Assembly (NCBI RefSeq): GCF_016313185.1
Contig: NZ_CP066218.1
Coordinates: 310,001 to 374,000 of the forward strand
Direction: 5' to 3'
Source: Mycolicibacterium baixiangningiae
Lineage (GTDB): Bacteria > Actinomycetota > Actinomycetes > Mycobacteriales > Mycobacteriaceae
Length of the DNA stretch: 64,000 nt
The translations under genes were made by a program, and so were the position numbers. Within the stretch, counting starts at the first letter, position 1, and every line of letters begins with the position of its first letter. The notes beneath the pieces were generated by a model. It was not told where the DNA came from and ran no database searches. It saw only the letters and a program-made list of their open reading frames with translations. Below are positions 8,649 through 19,800 of this stretch, piece by piece.

Positions 8649-8674
8649 GAGGCCCCCGCCGCAGCGGGGGCCTC
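8649..8674 (-). terminator. Hairpin terminator of fadE5
   Basis: A perfect 11-bp GC stem (GAGGCCCCCGC, loop CGCA, GCGGGGGCCTC) begins 18 bases after the fadE5 stop codon. No T-tract follows, as is usual for mycobacterial terminators. Confidence 0.75.
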
Positions 8675-8691
8675 GAGCGCGTGAAGACGGA

Positions 8692-10527
8692 TCAGAAAGC
8701 GGCTTCGTCGAGTTCCATGATCTCGTTGTCGAGGGTCTCGACGACCTGACGGGTGCTGGTCAGCTGCGGCAGGAAGTTCTTCGCGAAGAACGACGCCACC
8801 GCGAGCTTGCCCTCGTAGAAGGACTTCTCGCCACCGGTCGCACCGGCGTCGAGTGCCTCGATCGCCACAGCGGCCTGCTTCTGCAGCAGCCACCCGATGA
8901 CCAGGTCACCGACGCTCATCAGGAACCGGACCGACCCGAGCCCGACCTTGTACAGCTCCTTCGGGTCCTCCTGGGCCGCCATCAGGTAGCCGGTCAGCGA
9001 GGCCGCCATCGACTGCACGTCGGCCAGCGCGGTCGCCAGCAGAACACGCTCGGCCTTGAGCCGGCCGTTGCCCGTCTCGGACTTGACGAACTCCTCGATC
9101 TGCCCGGCGACGTGGGCCAGCGCCACACCCTTGTCGCGGACGATCTTGCGGAAGAAGAAGTCCTGCGCCTGGATGGCGGTGGTGCCCTCGTAGAGAGAGT
9201 CGATCTTCGCGTCGCGGATGTACTGCTCGATCGGGTAGTCCTGCAGGAAGCCCGAACCACCGAAGGTCTGCAGCGACTCGGTCAGCTTCGCGTAGGCCTG
9301 CTCCGAGCCGACACCCTTGACGATGGGCAGCAGCAGGTCGTTGACCCGAAGAGCGAGATCGCTGTCGACACCGTGGACGGCCTGGGCCACCTCGACGTCC
9401 TGGTAGGTGGCGGTGAACAGGTACAGCGCACGCAGACCCTCGGCATAGGCCTTCTGGGTCATCAGCGAACGGCGCACGTCCGGGTGGTGGGTGATGGTCA
9501 CGCGAGGGGCGGTCTTGTCGGTCATCTGCGTCATGTCGGCGCCCTGGATGCGCTCCTTGGCGTACTCGAGCGCGTTGAGATAACCGGTCGACAGGGTGGC
9601 GATGGCCTTGGTACCGACCATCATGCGCGCCTGCTCGATGACGTCGAACATCTGCGCGATGCCGTTGTGCACCTCGCCGACCAGCCAGCCCTTGGCGGGA
9701 ATCCCGTGCTGGCCGAAGGTCAGCTCGCAGGTGGCCGAGACCTTCAGGCCCATCTTGTGCTCGACGTTCGTGACGAAGGCGCCGTTGCGCTCGCCCAGTT
9801 CACCGGTCTCGAAGTCGAAGAGGAACTTCGGCACGAAGAACAGCGACAGACCCTTGGTGCCCGGGCCTGCGCCCTCGGGGCGGGCCAGCACCAGGTGGAA
9901 GATGTTCTCGAACAGGTCATCGGAGTCGGCGGAGGTGATGAACCGCTTGACGCCGTCGATGTGCCACGAGCCGTCAGGCTGCTGGACGGCCTTCGTGCGA
10001 CCGGCGCCGACATCGGAACCGGCATCGGGCTCGGTGAGCACCATCGTGGCACCCCAGCCGCGCTCGGCGGCCAGCGTGGCCCACTTCTTCTGCTCGTCGG
10101 TGCCGTTGTCGTGGAAGATTTGTGCCATACCGCCGCCCATGGCGTACATGTACGCGGCGGGGTTGGCGCCGAGGATGTGCTCGATCAGGGCCCACTGCAG
10201 CGCCCGGGGCATCGGAATGCCGCCGAGGTTCTCTGGCATGCCGACCTTGTCCCAGCCGCCCTCGAACAGGGTGCGCATCGACTTCTTGAACGCCTCGGGG
10301 AGCTTCACCGTGTGGGTCTCGGGGTCGAACACCGGGGGGTTGCGGTCGCCGTCGACGAACGATGCGGCGATCGGACCCTCCGCCAGGCGTGCGATCTCGC
10401 CGAGCATCTCGCGGGTCGTATCGGCGTCCAGGTCGCTGTATTCGCCCTGACCGAGAGCCTTGTCGACGCCGAGCACCTCGAACAGGTTGAACACCTGGTC
10501 ACGAACATTGCTCTTGTAGTGGCTCAT
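8692..10527 (-). CDS. fadE5: Acyl-CoA dehydrogenase FadE5
   Basis: A 611-residue FAD-dependent acyl-CoA dehydrogenase, the same length as Rv0244c and the M. smegmatis enzyme reported to act on a wide range of chain lengths. Visible features: the FAD-binding [13 protein letters not shown] motif (about 160-172), FITSADSDD, the [20 protein letters not shown] helix, and [14 protein letters not shown]. The start at 10527 ([10 protein letters not shown]) has an AGGAGGCAAC ribosome site; an in-frame ATG 60 bases earlier lacks one. It is transcribed toward fadA2 and separated from the pks gene by a 278-base region with three palindromic candidates, so it probably has its own promoter. Confidence 0.93.
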   Translation of the reverse strand: MSHYKSNVRDQVFNLFEVLGVDKALGQGEYSDLDADTTREMLGEIARLAEGPIAASFVDGDRNPPVFDPETHTVKLPEAFKKSMRTLFEGGWDKVGMPENLGGIPMPRALQWALIEHILGANPAAYMYAMGGGMAQIFHDNGTDEQKKWATLAAERGWGATMVLTEPDAGSDVGAGRTKAVQQPDGSWHIDGVKRFITSADSDDLFENIFHLVLARPEGAGPGTKGLSLFFVPKFLFDFETGELGERNGAFVTNVEHKMGLKVSATCELTFGQHGIPAKGWLVGEVHNGIAQMFDVIEQARMMVGTKAIATLSTGYLNALEYAKERIQGADMTQMTDKTAPRVTITHHPDVRRSLMTQKAYAEGLRALYLFTATYQDVEVAQAVHGVDSDLALRVNDLLLPIVKGVGSEQAYAKLTESLQTFGGSGFLQDYPIEQYIRDAKIDSLYEGTTAIQAQDFFFRKIVRDKGVALAHVAGQIEEFVKSETGNGRLKAERVLLATALADVQSMAASLTGYLMAAQEDPKELYKVGLGSVRFLMSVGDLVIGWLLQKQAAVAIEALDAGATGGEKSFYEGKLAVASFFAKNFLPQLTSTRQVVETLDNEIMELDEAAF

Positions 10528-10579
10528 GTTGCCTCCTCGATGAGAAAATGCCACCTGCGGTTGGGTACTCATGGCTAAG

Positions 10580-10618
10580 TTACCCACCAGTAACTGTGCC
10601 CGACTATACCGTCCGGTA
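10580..10618. promoter_or_regulatory. Two palindromic candidate operators upstream of fadE5
   Basis: TTACCCACCAGTAA at 10580-10593 has the same TTAC-N6-GTAA frame as the fabG4/fadA2 site at 6872. A second palindrome, TACC-GTCC-GGTA, lies at 10607-10618, with centres 26 bases apart. They sit 53-91 bases before the fadE5 start, over the likely promoter. Shared sites in both lipid-gene promoters point to a common regulator; its identity is inference. Confidence 0.5.
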
Positions 10619-10723
10619 ACTGCAACGCAAAGCGGTGCCGAGCAATTTTCACCGTCTAATCAACCGGGCAGTTGGCCGAGCCCGCCCACTTGTCCGGAAT
10701 GCCGCGCTGAGCAGCAGGTTCTC

Positions 10724-10740
10724 ATGAGTGTGACACTCAT
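10724..10740. promoter_or_regulatory. 17-bp perfect palindrome between pks and fadE5
   Basis: ATGAGTGT-G-ACACTCAT, 8-bp perfect arms around one base, lies 66 bases after the pks stop and about 200 bases before fadE5. It is too AT-balanced and short for a good terminator, and its odd-length symmetry is like TetR/MarR operators. Function unknown. Confidence 0.35.
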
Positions 10741-10805
10741 CACGCCGACGCTGGTTAGCGGTTTCCGGGCTCCTACCGCACCGCAGATAACGGCGTCACG
10801 ACCGC

Positions 10806-13800
10806 TCAGCCGTCCGCCGGCTCCGGATCCGGACCGGGTTTCTCCTCCTGCGACGGTTCCGGAGTCTCGGCATCCGGCAACTGACCCACGAGATACTCGG
10901 CAAGCCCTCCGATGGTCGGGTAGTCGAACACCGCGGTGGCGTTGATCGTGAACGCGCCGCCGAACTGGCTATGCAACCGGTTGCGCAGTTCGATCGCCAT
11001 CAGTGAATCCGTGCCCAGGTCGAGGAACCGGCTGGTGGCGGCGGGCGGCTGCGCCAGCCGCAGGAAGTTCTGCACCTCGCGCTGCAGGAACTCGGTCACG
11101 AAACCGGCGCGCTGCGGCACCGGTATCTCCTGCAGCTGCCGAAGCAGTTCGCTGTCACCGGCCGGCTCCCCGGCGGCGCTCGGCAGCACGAGGTCGAGGA
11201 TCGGGGGACGCGAACTGCCCAGCACCTTCGCGGCCCGCTGCCAGTTGGCCTTGATGACGGCGGCCTGGCCGGTGCCGTTGGCGACGACCCCGGCGAGGGC
11301 GCCGAGCGCGGCCGTGGGCTCCAGCGGAATCAGGCCCTGGGCACTGATATTGGCGGTCGCGGCCTCCGACGAGGCCATGCCGCCCTGAGCCCAGGGACCG
11401 AAGTTGACGCCGGTGGCGGGCAAGCCGTGCGCCCTTCGCTGCGCGACCAGGCCGTCGAGCAGCGCGTTGGCGGTGGCGTAGTTGGACTGACCGGGCGAAC
11501 CGAACAGGCTGGACACCGAAGAGGACACGATGAAGAAGTCCAGATCGTCGTCGCGCGTCAGACGGTCCAGGTGCCAAGCGCCGAACGCCTTGGGCGCCAA
11601 CGTCGTCCGGAATCGATCCATGCTCTGCTGCGACAACAGCGCGTCGTCGAGCACACCGGCCAGATGTGCCACACCGGCGAGCGGAGGCAACTCTGCGCGG
11701 ATGCGCTCCAGCAGCTCGACGACCTGGGACTCTTCGCCGACGTCGGCCGTGAAGGTGTGGACGCGGCAACGGTGGCGCTCGGCGATGTCGTCGATCGCCC
11801 GTTGGGCGTCCGCGTCGGGGGCGCGCCGGCTGGTCAGCACGATGTCGCCGGCACCGAGTTGGGCCAGGTATGACGCGGTGTGCAGGCCGATCGCACCGAG
11901 TCCGCCGGTGATCAGGTAGGTGCGGTCGGCGCGCGGCTGCAGCGGGTCGGGCATCTGAAGCACGATCTTGCCGATGTGCCGCGCCTGCTGCATGCGGCGG
12001 AACGCCGCCCTGGCCTCGGTCACGGGGTAGATCTCGGCAGGCAGAGGCGCCCACTCACCCTTGTCCAGCCCGTGTGACACCTCACCCAGGAGGCCCCGGA
12101 TGCGGTCGGGCTCCATGAGCGTCACCGTGTCGAGCGCCACGATCTCGTAGGAGATGTCCGGACGGGCCGCAGCCATCTGCTCATGCGTCCAGATGTCGCG
12201 TTTGGCGATCTCGGCGAACCGGCCGTTCTCGGCGGTGGCGCGCACGGTCGCCTCGATGAACCCCTCGTTTGTCAGGCTGTTGAGCACAACGTCGACACCG
12301 GCACCGCCGGTGTCCGCCAGGATCTGGTCGGCGAAATCCGTTGTGCGCGAGTCATATACGTATTCCACACCCATCTTGCGCAGCGTTGAGCGCTTGTAGG
12401 TGCTCGCGGTGGCGAAGACGACGGCGCCCTGCTGCTGGGCCATCTGGATGGCGGCCAGCCCGACGCCACCGCTGGCAGCGTGGATGAGCACTCGGTCGCC
12501 GGGCTCGAGCTGCGCCCAGTCGAAGGCCAGCCGGGCCGTCAGCGCCGCGGCGGGAATCGTGGCGGCATCGACCGCGCTCACCCCGTCGGGAATCGGCGCC
12601 AGCAGCTGGGCCGGCACATTGAACCGGCTGGAGAACGCGCCCTGCATGAAGCCGTAGACGCGCTGACCCACCTCGAGTCCGGTGAAGCCGTCCCCCAGCT
12701 GGGTGACGGTGCCGGCGAAGTCGCCGCCGATCGGCCCGGGATCTCCCGGGTAGAGACCGAGCACGTTGAGCACGTCCCGGAAGTTGAGGCCTGCGGCCTC
12801 GACCCGGACCTGCACGTAACCCTCGGCCGGCGGCACGACGTCCGTCTCGGTCAGCCGCAGGTTGTCGATGGCGCCACGTTCGGTCGGAGCCAGCACGTAG
12901 TCGGTCGATCGCGGCACCGTGAGATGGCCGCTGCGTGCCCAGGGCAACAGCCGCGAAGCGAGCAACTTCCCTTGTCGCATCGCGAGTTCCGGCTCGTCGA
13001 TCGGTGTCGCCAGCAGGCCGGACAGCGCGCGGACCGCTTCCGGTGAGCCGTCACAGTCGACGAGTTTGCAGCGCAGCGCCGGTTCCTCGTTGACCACGGT
13101 CCGCCCGAAGCCCCACAGCGCCGCCTGTACCGGGTCGACGGGCTCGCCGGATTCGCATGCCACGGCCCGGTCGGTGAGGATCCACAACCCCCCGGGCAGT
13201 TTGACTTCGCCGCGTTGCACGGTGTGCACAGCGCTGAGCAGGTTGGAGATCTCGGTCTCGAGCCGGGTGGTGACATCTGCACTCGACTCTGCCGCGCCCG
13301 GCGCGGCGCTGCGCCACACGACGCCGGAGAACGGGATACCGCGTTCGTGGGCCTGTGCCAACAGCTGTCCCAGGGGCTCCGGATCGGTGGTCCGGTCGAA
13401 CGGGATGCAGCCCGGCAGCGTCGCGGCCAGCTCGTCGAATCCGGCGATCAGCCAGGTACCACTCACCGTGGCCCCCCCCGGTGATGCCGGCGGCGGCACC
13501 TCGTGCCAGCCGAGGGTGTAGAGCAGCCGGGTGGCATCCCCGCCGAGGCCGCGAAGCAACGCCTCGCGGGGGGCGCGTTTGACCGTGAACTCGCGAATCC
13601 CCCCGAGCGGGCGGCCATCCCGGCTGACGAAATCGAGGTCGAAAACCTGTGTTTCGCTGTCCAGTTCGCTGTTGTGCCACCGGGCGCGGCAGTAGAACCG
13701 CCGAGGCATCCGCTCGCGAAGTGTCACCTGCCCGTACCGCAGGGGCAGGAACAGATCGCTCACCCCCTGCTCGGCCGCGAGAAGCGCCGGGAACGCCGGG

Positions 13801-16800
13801 AAGGCGACGCCGGTGCACAAATCCATCAGCACCGGGTGCATCGGTTCGCTGCCGAGTTGTTCGGCGAGTTTCTCACCGACAAGGACGTCGCCGATCGCCT
13901 CACCCTCGCCCAGCCACAGCGACTTCAGGGAACCCGACCAGGTCGGGCCCCATGCCAGCTCCATGTCGGCGAAGGTCTCGAACAACTCCTGCGGGCGCAT
14001 GCGGTGGCACCGCTCGATCGCCTCGTCGACCGGATCATCCTGGGACGCAGACTCGTCGGTGCGCTCGGCGACACCGCTCGCGACGGTGCCGTCGGCGTTC
14101 AACGACCACTCGGCGCCGCGCTCACCGTGCGGGCGGCTGTGAACCTGGAAACTCCATTCGCCGTCACCGTCGAGCGGATGCAGCGTGAGCTGCACCTCGC
14201 GGGAGCTCTTCTCGGGCAGGATGATCGGCTCGTAGAAGAATACGTCCTTCACATGCGCCGGTGGACCGGCCGCGGCCAACGCCATCGCCGCGTACGTCGC
14301 CCCGGGGACGACGACGGTGCCGTAGATGACGTGGTCGGACAGCCACGGCTGCGATTTGACCGACAACCTGCTGGTGTACACGGTGTCGCCGGAGGCGAGC
14401 TCCTTTGCGCTCCCGAGGATTCCGGACACGGCGGGACCGTCAACGGAGATGCTGGACGTCTTGGGCCAGAACCGGCGACGCTGGAACGGGTAGGTGGGCA
14501 GTTCGAGCGCGGCGCGGGTCCCACGGTGCAGCGCGGCGAAGCCGGGTCGGTGACCGCCGACGTAGGCCCCGGCCAGTGCCTCGGCCATCTGGCGACGGTC
14601 GCCGACGCCTTTGCGCAGCGAGGCGACCGCCCGCGGAGCCGCCACGTGCTCCGGCCAGACCTGCACTGCGGCACCGGTCAACACCGGTTGCGGACCGATC
14701 TCCATCAGCACCGAGCATCCCAGCGCCGCAGCGGTGCGAACACTCTCGGCGAACTGCACCGGCTGGCGGGAGTGCCGCCGCCAGTATTGCGCGTCGAGCG
14801 GTGTCTGAGGCGTGAGCACGGCACCGGTGCGGTTGCAGATCAGTGGCAGCGTGGGGGCTGCGAACTCGAACTGCGCTGCGAAGGACTCGAAGTCGTCGAG
14901 TACCGGATCCAGCAGTTCCGAGTGGAAGGCGTGGCTGGTCTCCAGCCAGGTGCAGCGGATGCCGTCGTCGGTGAATCTGTCCACGACCTGCGACAGATCC
15001 TCGCCCGGACCCGACAGCACGGTGTTCGGTCCGTTGTAGGCGCCGACCGACACCCGCGGGAACTCGCCGGCGATCTCCTCGACGTGCTTGGCGTCGGCGA
15101 ATATCGCCACCATCCGTCCACCGTCGGGCAGGCTGCCGAACATCCGGCCGCGTTCGGCCATCAGTCGTGCGCCGTCTTCGAGGCTGAACACTCCGGCCAC
15201 GCAGGCCGCCGCGTACTGGCCCACGCTGTGGCCGAGCACCACGTCGGGCTGGATGCCCCACGACTGCCACAGGCGCGCCAGTCCCATTTCGACGGCGAAG
15301 AGCGCAGGCTGCGCATACGACGTGTGCCGCAACCGTTCTCCGGTCTCGCGGTCGGTGGCGAACAGCACCTGCAGCAAGGGCTGCGGCAGCAAGTCCGCGA
15401 CAGCGTCCGCGCACCGCGTCACGGTGTCGGCGAAGACCGGTTCGGCGTCGAACAGCTGACGCGCCATCCCCGGGTACTGGCTGCCCTGCCCGGTGAACAA
15501 CCACGCCGTCGTCGGACGGTGGGTGTGCTCGCCGCGCAGGACACCGGGTCGTGTGCGGTTGTCGGCGAGGTCGGACAGACCCTGGCGCGCGCTCTCGACC
15601 GAATCCACGACCATCGCGGCGCGGTGCTCGAAGTGCGAACGGCCCGCCCCTGCGGTAAAGCACACGTCGGCGATGTCGACATCCGGGTGGGCACTCAGCC
15701 AGGATTCATAGCGCTGTGCCAACGCCACCAGCGCTTCCGGTGACCGCGCGGACAGCGGGAGCACGTGGACGGGCTGGTCGCGGGCGTCCGGTTCCTCACT
15801 CGCGGTGACCGGTCGTGGTGGCGCCTCTTCGATCAACACATGCGCGTTCGTGCCGGTGAAGCCGAAGGAACTCACGCCGGCACGCCGTGGCCGGCCGTTG
15901 GCGTGCCACGCAACGGCCTCGTCCACGACCCGCACCGGCAGCGAGGCCCACGGAATGTGGGGCGACGGGTTCTCGAAGTGCAGGCTCTGCGGCAGTACCT
16001 CGTGCTGTAGTGACAACACGACCTTGATCAGACCTGCTGCCCCAGAAGCGGATTCGAGGTGGCCGATGTTGCTCTTGACCGATCCCATCAACAGTGGTCG
16101 GTCCGCGTCGCGTGAGGCGCCGTAGGCGGCGGCGGCCGCCTGCACCTCGATCGGATCACCCAGCGGGGTACCCGTCCCGTGGGCCTCGAGGTAGTCGACA
16201 TCCCCGCCCGTCAAACCGGCACGAGCCAGCGCCGTTCCGATGAGCCGTTGTTGCGCACCACCATTGGGCACCGTCAGTCCGCTGGAGGCACCGTCCTGGT
16301 TCACCGCGCTGCCGGGGATGACGGCACAGACACGATCGCCGTCACGCACCGCGTCGCTGAGCCTCTTGAGCACGAGGAGTCCGCAGCCCTCGCTGCGCAC
16401 ATAGCCGTCGGCGGAAGCGTCGAAAGTCTTGCACCGCCCCACGGGGGACAGCATCCTGGCGCGTGACGCGGCGACGGTTGTCACGGGGCTCAGCAGGACG
16501 TTCACACCGCCGGCCAGCGCCAGATCGCAGTCCCCGGAATGCAGGGCCTGTACGGCCTGATGCACAGCCACCAGAGCCGAGCTGCATGCGGTGTCCACGG
16601 CGACTGCCGGTCCTTCGAGTCCCAGCGCGAAGGCGACACGCCCGGAGATGGCATTGAGCGCATTGCCGGTGATGAAGTGCGGCTCGATCTTGTCGATGGA
16701 CTCCGACGACAGCAGGTGGGCGTACTCGTTGGCGGCCACGCCGACGAAGACGCCGGTTCGGCTGCCGCGTAGGCTCGCCGGAGAGTACCCGGCGCGTTCC

Positions 16801-19800
16801 AGTCCCTCCCATGCGGTTTCGAGCATCAGCCGCTGTTGCGGTTCGATCCAGACGGCCTCTCGTGGGGAGATGCCGAAGAACTCGGGGTCGAATCCGTCGA
16901 TGCCGTCGAGGAATCCGCCGAATCGCGTGTAGGTCTTGCCGGCGGCGTCCGGGTCCGGGTCGTAGAACTCGTCGATGTCGAAGCGATCCTCCGGGATCTC
17001 CCGGATCGCGTCGACGCCGCCGGAGAGCACCTCCCAGAAGGCTTCAGGGTCGGGGGCGCCGGGGAACCGGCACGACACCGCGACGATCGCGATCGCTTCG
17101 TCCGTTCGGGAGGTTCCCGCTGACGTCGGCAGAGTTCCCGATCTGGCGGGTACGGGCTCGCTGAGCCCGAGCACCTCGCCGAGCAGGTAGTCGGCCGCGT
17201 CGGACAGCCGGGGATGGTCCATGACCAGGGTGACGGGGATGTCTTTGCCGACTCCCTGTTCGAGGCGGCGCCGCAATTCGACGGCCATCAGCGAATCCAT
17301 TCCGAGGTCGAAGAACCCGGCGTCCTCGCGGATCTCCGCGGCGTCGACCCGCGTCACCTCGGCGACCGCGTCGCGCAGGTAATCGGTGAGGAGCCTCTTA
17401 CGCTGCTGCACGGGGGCACCTGCGAGCCGCTCGACCAACTCGGTCTTGCCGGACGGCGTCAACACCGGCGCCGTGTCCTGCGCCACGGGCACCTCGCGGG
17501 CCAACTCGGTCAGGAACCCGCGCCGGCCCGCCTGCTGGTAGAGCGGGAGGAACCGGGCCCAGTCGATCCGCGCGATGACGCCCTGCGCCGCAGGACCCGC
17601 CACGACATCGGCCAGACCGACGAGCGCATCGGCAGGTGCCAGCGCCCGGACTCCGCGCTGCTCGAGTCGCGCCCGCGATTCCGCGTCGGCCATGCCCGCT
17701 GACCAGGGGCCGAAGTTGACGCTGGTGCCGGCGATGCCCTGCTCGCGCAGGCGCCAGGCCAGTCCGTCGAGGAAGGCGTTGGCCGCCCCGTAGGCGGTCT
17801 GACCGTATCCACCCCAGACCGAGGCGATCGAGGAGGTGCTGATGAAGAAGTCCAGCTGTAGGTCAACCGCTGCTTCACTCAGGTGCCATGCGCCCCAAAC
17901 CTTCCCGGAGAAGACCCGATCGACCTCGGCTTGCTGGGAGTCGAAGTCGAGGGTGCTCATCGGAGTGGTGCCGATCTCGCCCGCGGCGTGGACGATGCCG
18001 GCCAACGGCGGCAGCTCGGCCTGTGCGGTGGCCAACAGGCGTGCGACGTCGTGTGCATCGGCGACGTCGGCGGCGACGACGCGGATCTCACAGCCGTGCT
18101 GTTCGCCCAGCGCGTCGATGCGCAGTTGCGTGGCATCGCTGGGCGCGCGCCGGCTGGTCAACACCAGATGGCCGGCGCCGTGGGCGGCGAGGTATCCGGC
18201 GATCTCCAGGCCGATCGACCCGAGCCCACCGGTCACGAGATACGTTGCGTCGGAACGCAATTGCAGCGGGGCACCGCTGGGTTCCCCCGCCCGCCGAACC
18301 AGTCGGGGCGCGTAGACGGCGTGACCGCGCACCGCGACCTGGTCTTCGGTGATGTCCGAGTGGCGCGGTGCGGAGATCCGGTCGAGGAGTATGGACCACT
18401 CGCTCGCCCCGGTGACATCCCCCGTCGCTTCGCTCGCCCCGGTGACATCCCCCGACAGGTCGGCCAGCCCGCCCCACACGTGCGGAAGCTCCAGCGATGC
18501 GGCCCGGCCGAACCCCCACAGGGCGCTCTGATCCGGCGCGACGGTGTCCGCGTCGGTGACGCGCTGTGCGCCGCGGGTCACCAGCCATACCGGGCTGCGC
18601 AGTTCCGCGGCGGCCACGGCGCGGAACAGTCGCCGGGTTCCGCCGAGGATCCGGTGCTGCATCCGCAGCAGGGACCGCATGGACGGTGCAGGTCCGGAGT
18701 CGAGCGCCGCCACATGCACGATCCGCAGCGACGAACCGTCGACGACCGCAGCGCGCAACGTGTCCGCGAGTTGTGCTTCGTCCGCGTCCGATGCCGGCAA
18801 CCGCACGATCTGGTGGCGGTGGCCGCGTGCGGTCAGCACATCGACCACGGGCACGGCGGTGCCGCTGTCGTCGCCGACGAGAATCCACACGGGCTGCTCG
18901 CCGGCGGCGGTCCCGGACCGGGGAGCGGTGAGCTTCTCCCAGCAGATCTCGTAGCGGTCGTCCGCGATCGACTGAGTCGTGCGTTGCTGATTGTGTTGTG
19001 CCGCGAATCTGGTCAGCACATCGAGGGTCTGCTGGTCACCGCTTGCACCGTCGAGAAGGGTTGCCAGTTCGGAGATCCGGCCGTCCTCGAGGAGGCGGAC
19101 GGCGTGGGTGCGCGCGGCGGGCTGCGGCTGCGCGATCTCGCCGCCGGTGTCCGCCCGATTGTCCCGGAACGAATACTGACGGTGCTCGAACGGGTAGGTG
19201 GGCAGGTCGAGCTTTCGCGCGTCGGGCCGCCGAACGGCGGCGAATTCGGGCAGGTGGCCCAGAACATAGGCGTCGGCGAGGGCTTCGGTGATCTGCCGGT
19301 GGTCGGACGTGTTGCGGCGCATCGACGCGATCGCCCGCGGGGCGGTGACCGGGTCGGGCCACGCCGCCAGGGCCGCCGCGGTGAGCACCGGACGCGGGCC
19401 GATCTCCAGCAACAGCTTGCAGTTCAGATCGGCCAGCGTCCGCACGCTCTTGGCGAACTCCACTGGTTGGCGTGCGTGTCGGCGCCAGTAGGCGCCATCG
19501 ATCTTCACGCTCCTGCCGAGTGCGGCGCCGGTGCGGTTGTCGATCAGGATGCGTCGGGGCGCCGCGTAGTCGAACCGCTGCGCGTACGACTCGAACTCGT
19601 CGAGAATCGGGTCCAGCAGCGCCGAGTGGAACGCGTGGCTGGTATCGAGCCGGTCGCACCGGACACCGTCGGCCGCCAGTGCGGCCACCGCCTTCTCCAA
19701 AGGCTCCGCCGGACCTGACAATACGGTGTTGGCGCCGTTGTAGGCGGCGACCGAAAGACTCGGGAACTCGTCGGTGAGGCCTTCGACCCGCTCGGCCGCG

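Noticed and set aside
8587..10578. A 663-codon open frame on the plus strand opposite fadE5
   Set aside because: Antisense shadow of fadE5. The translation has no motifs, and the coding signal of fadE5 is unambiguous.
17883..19718. A 611-codon plus-strand frame inside pks
   Set aside because: Runs opposite AT1/KR1 of the PKS. No recognisable domain.
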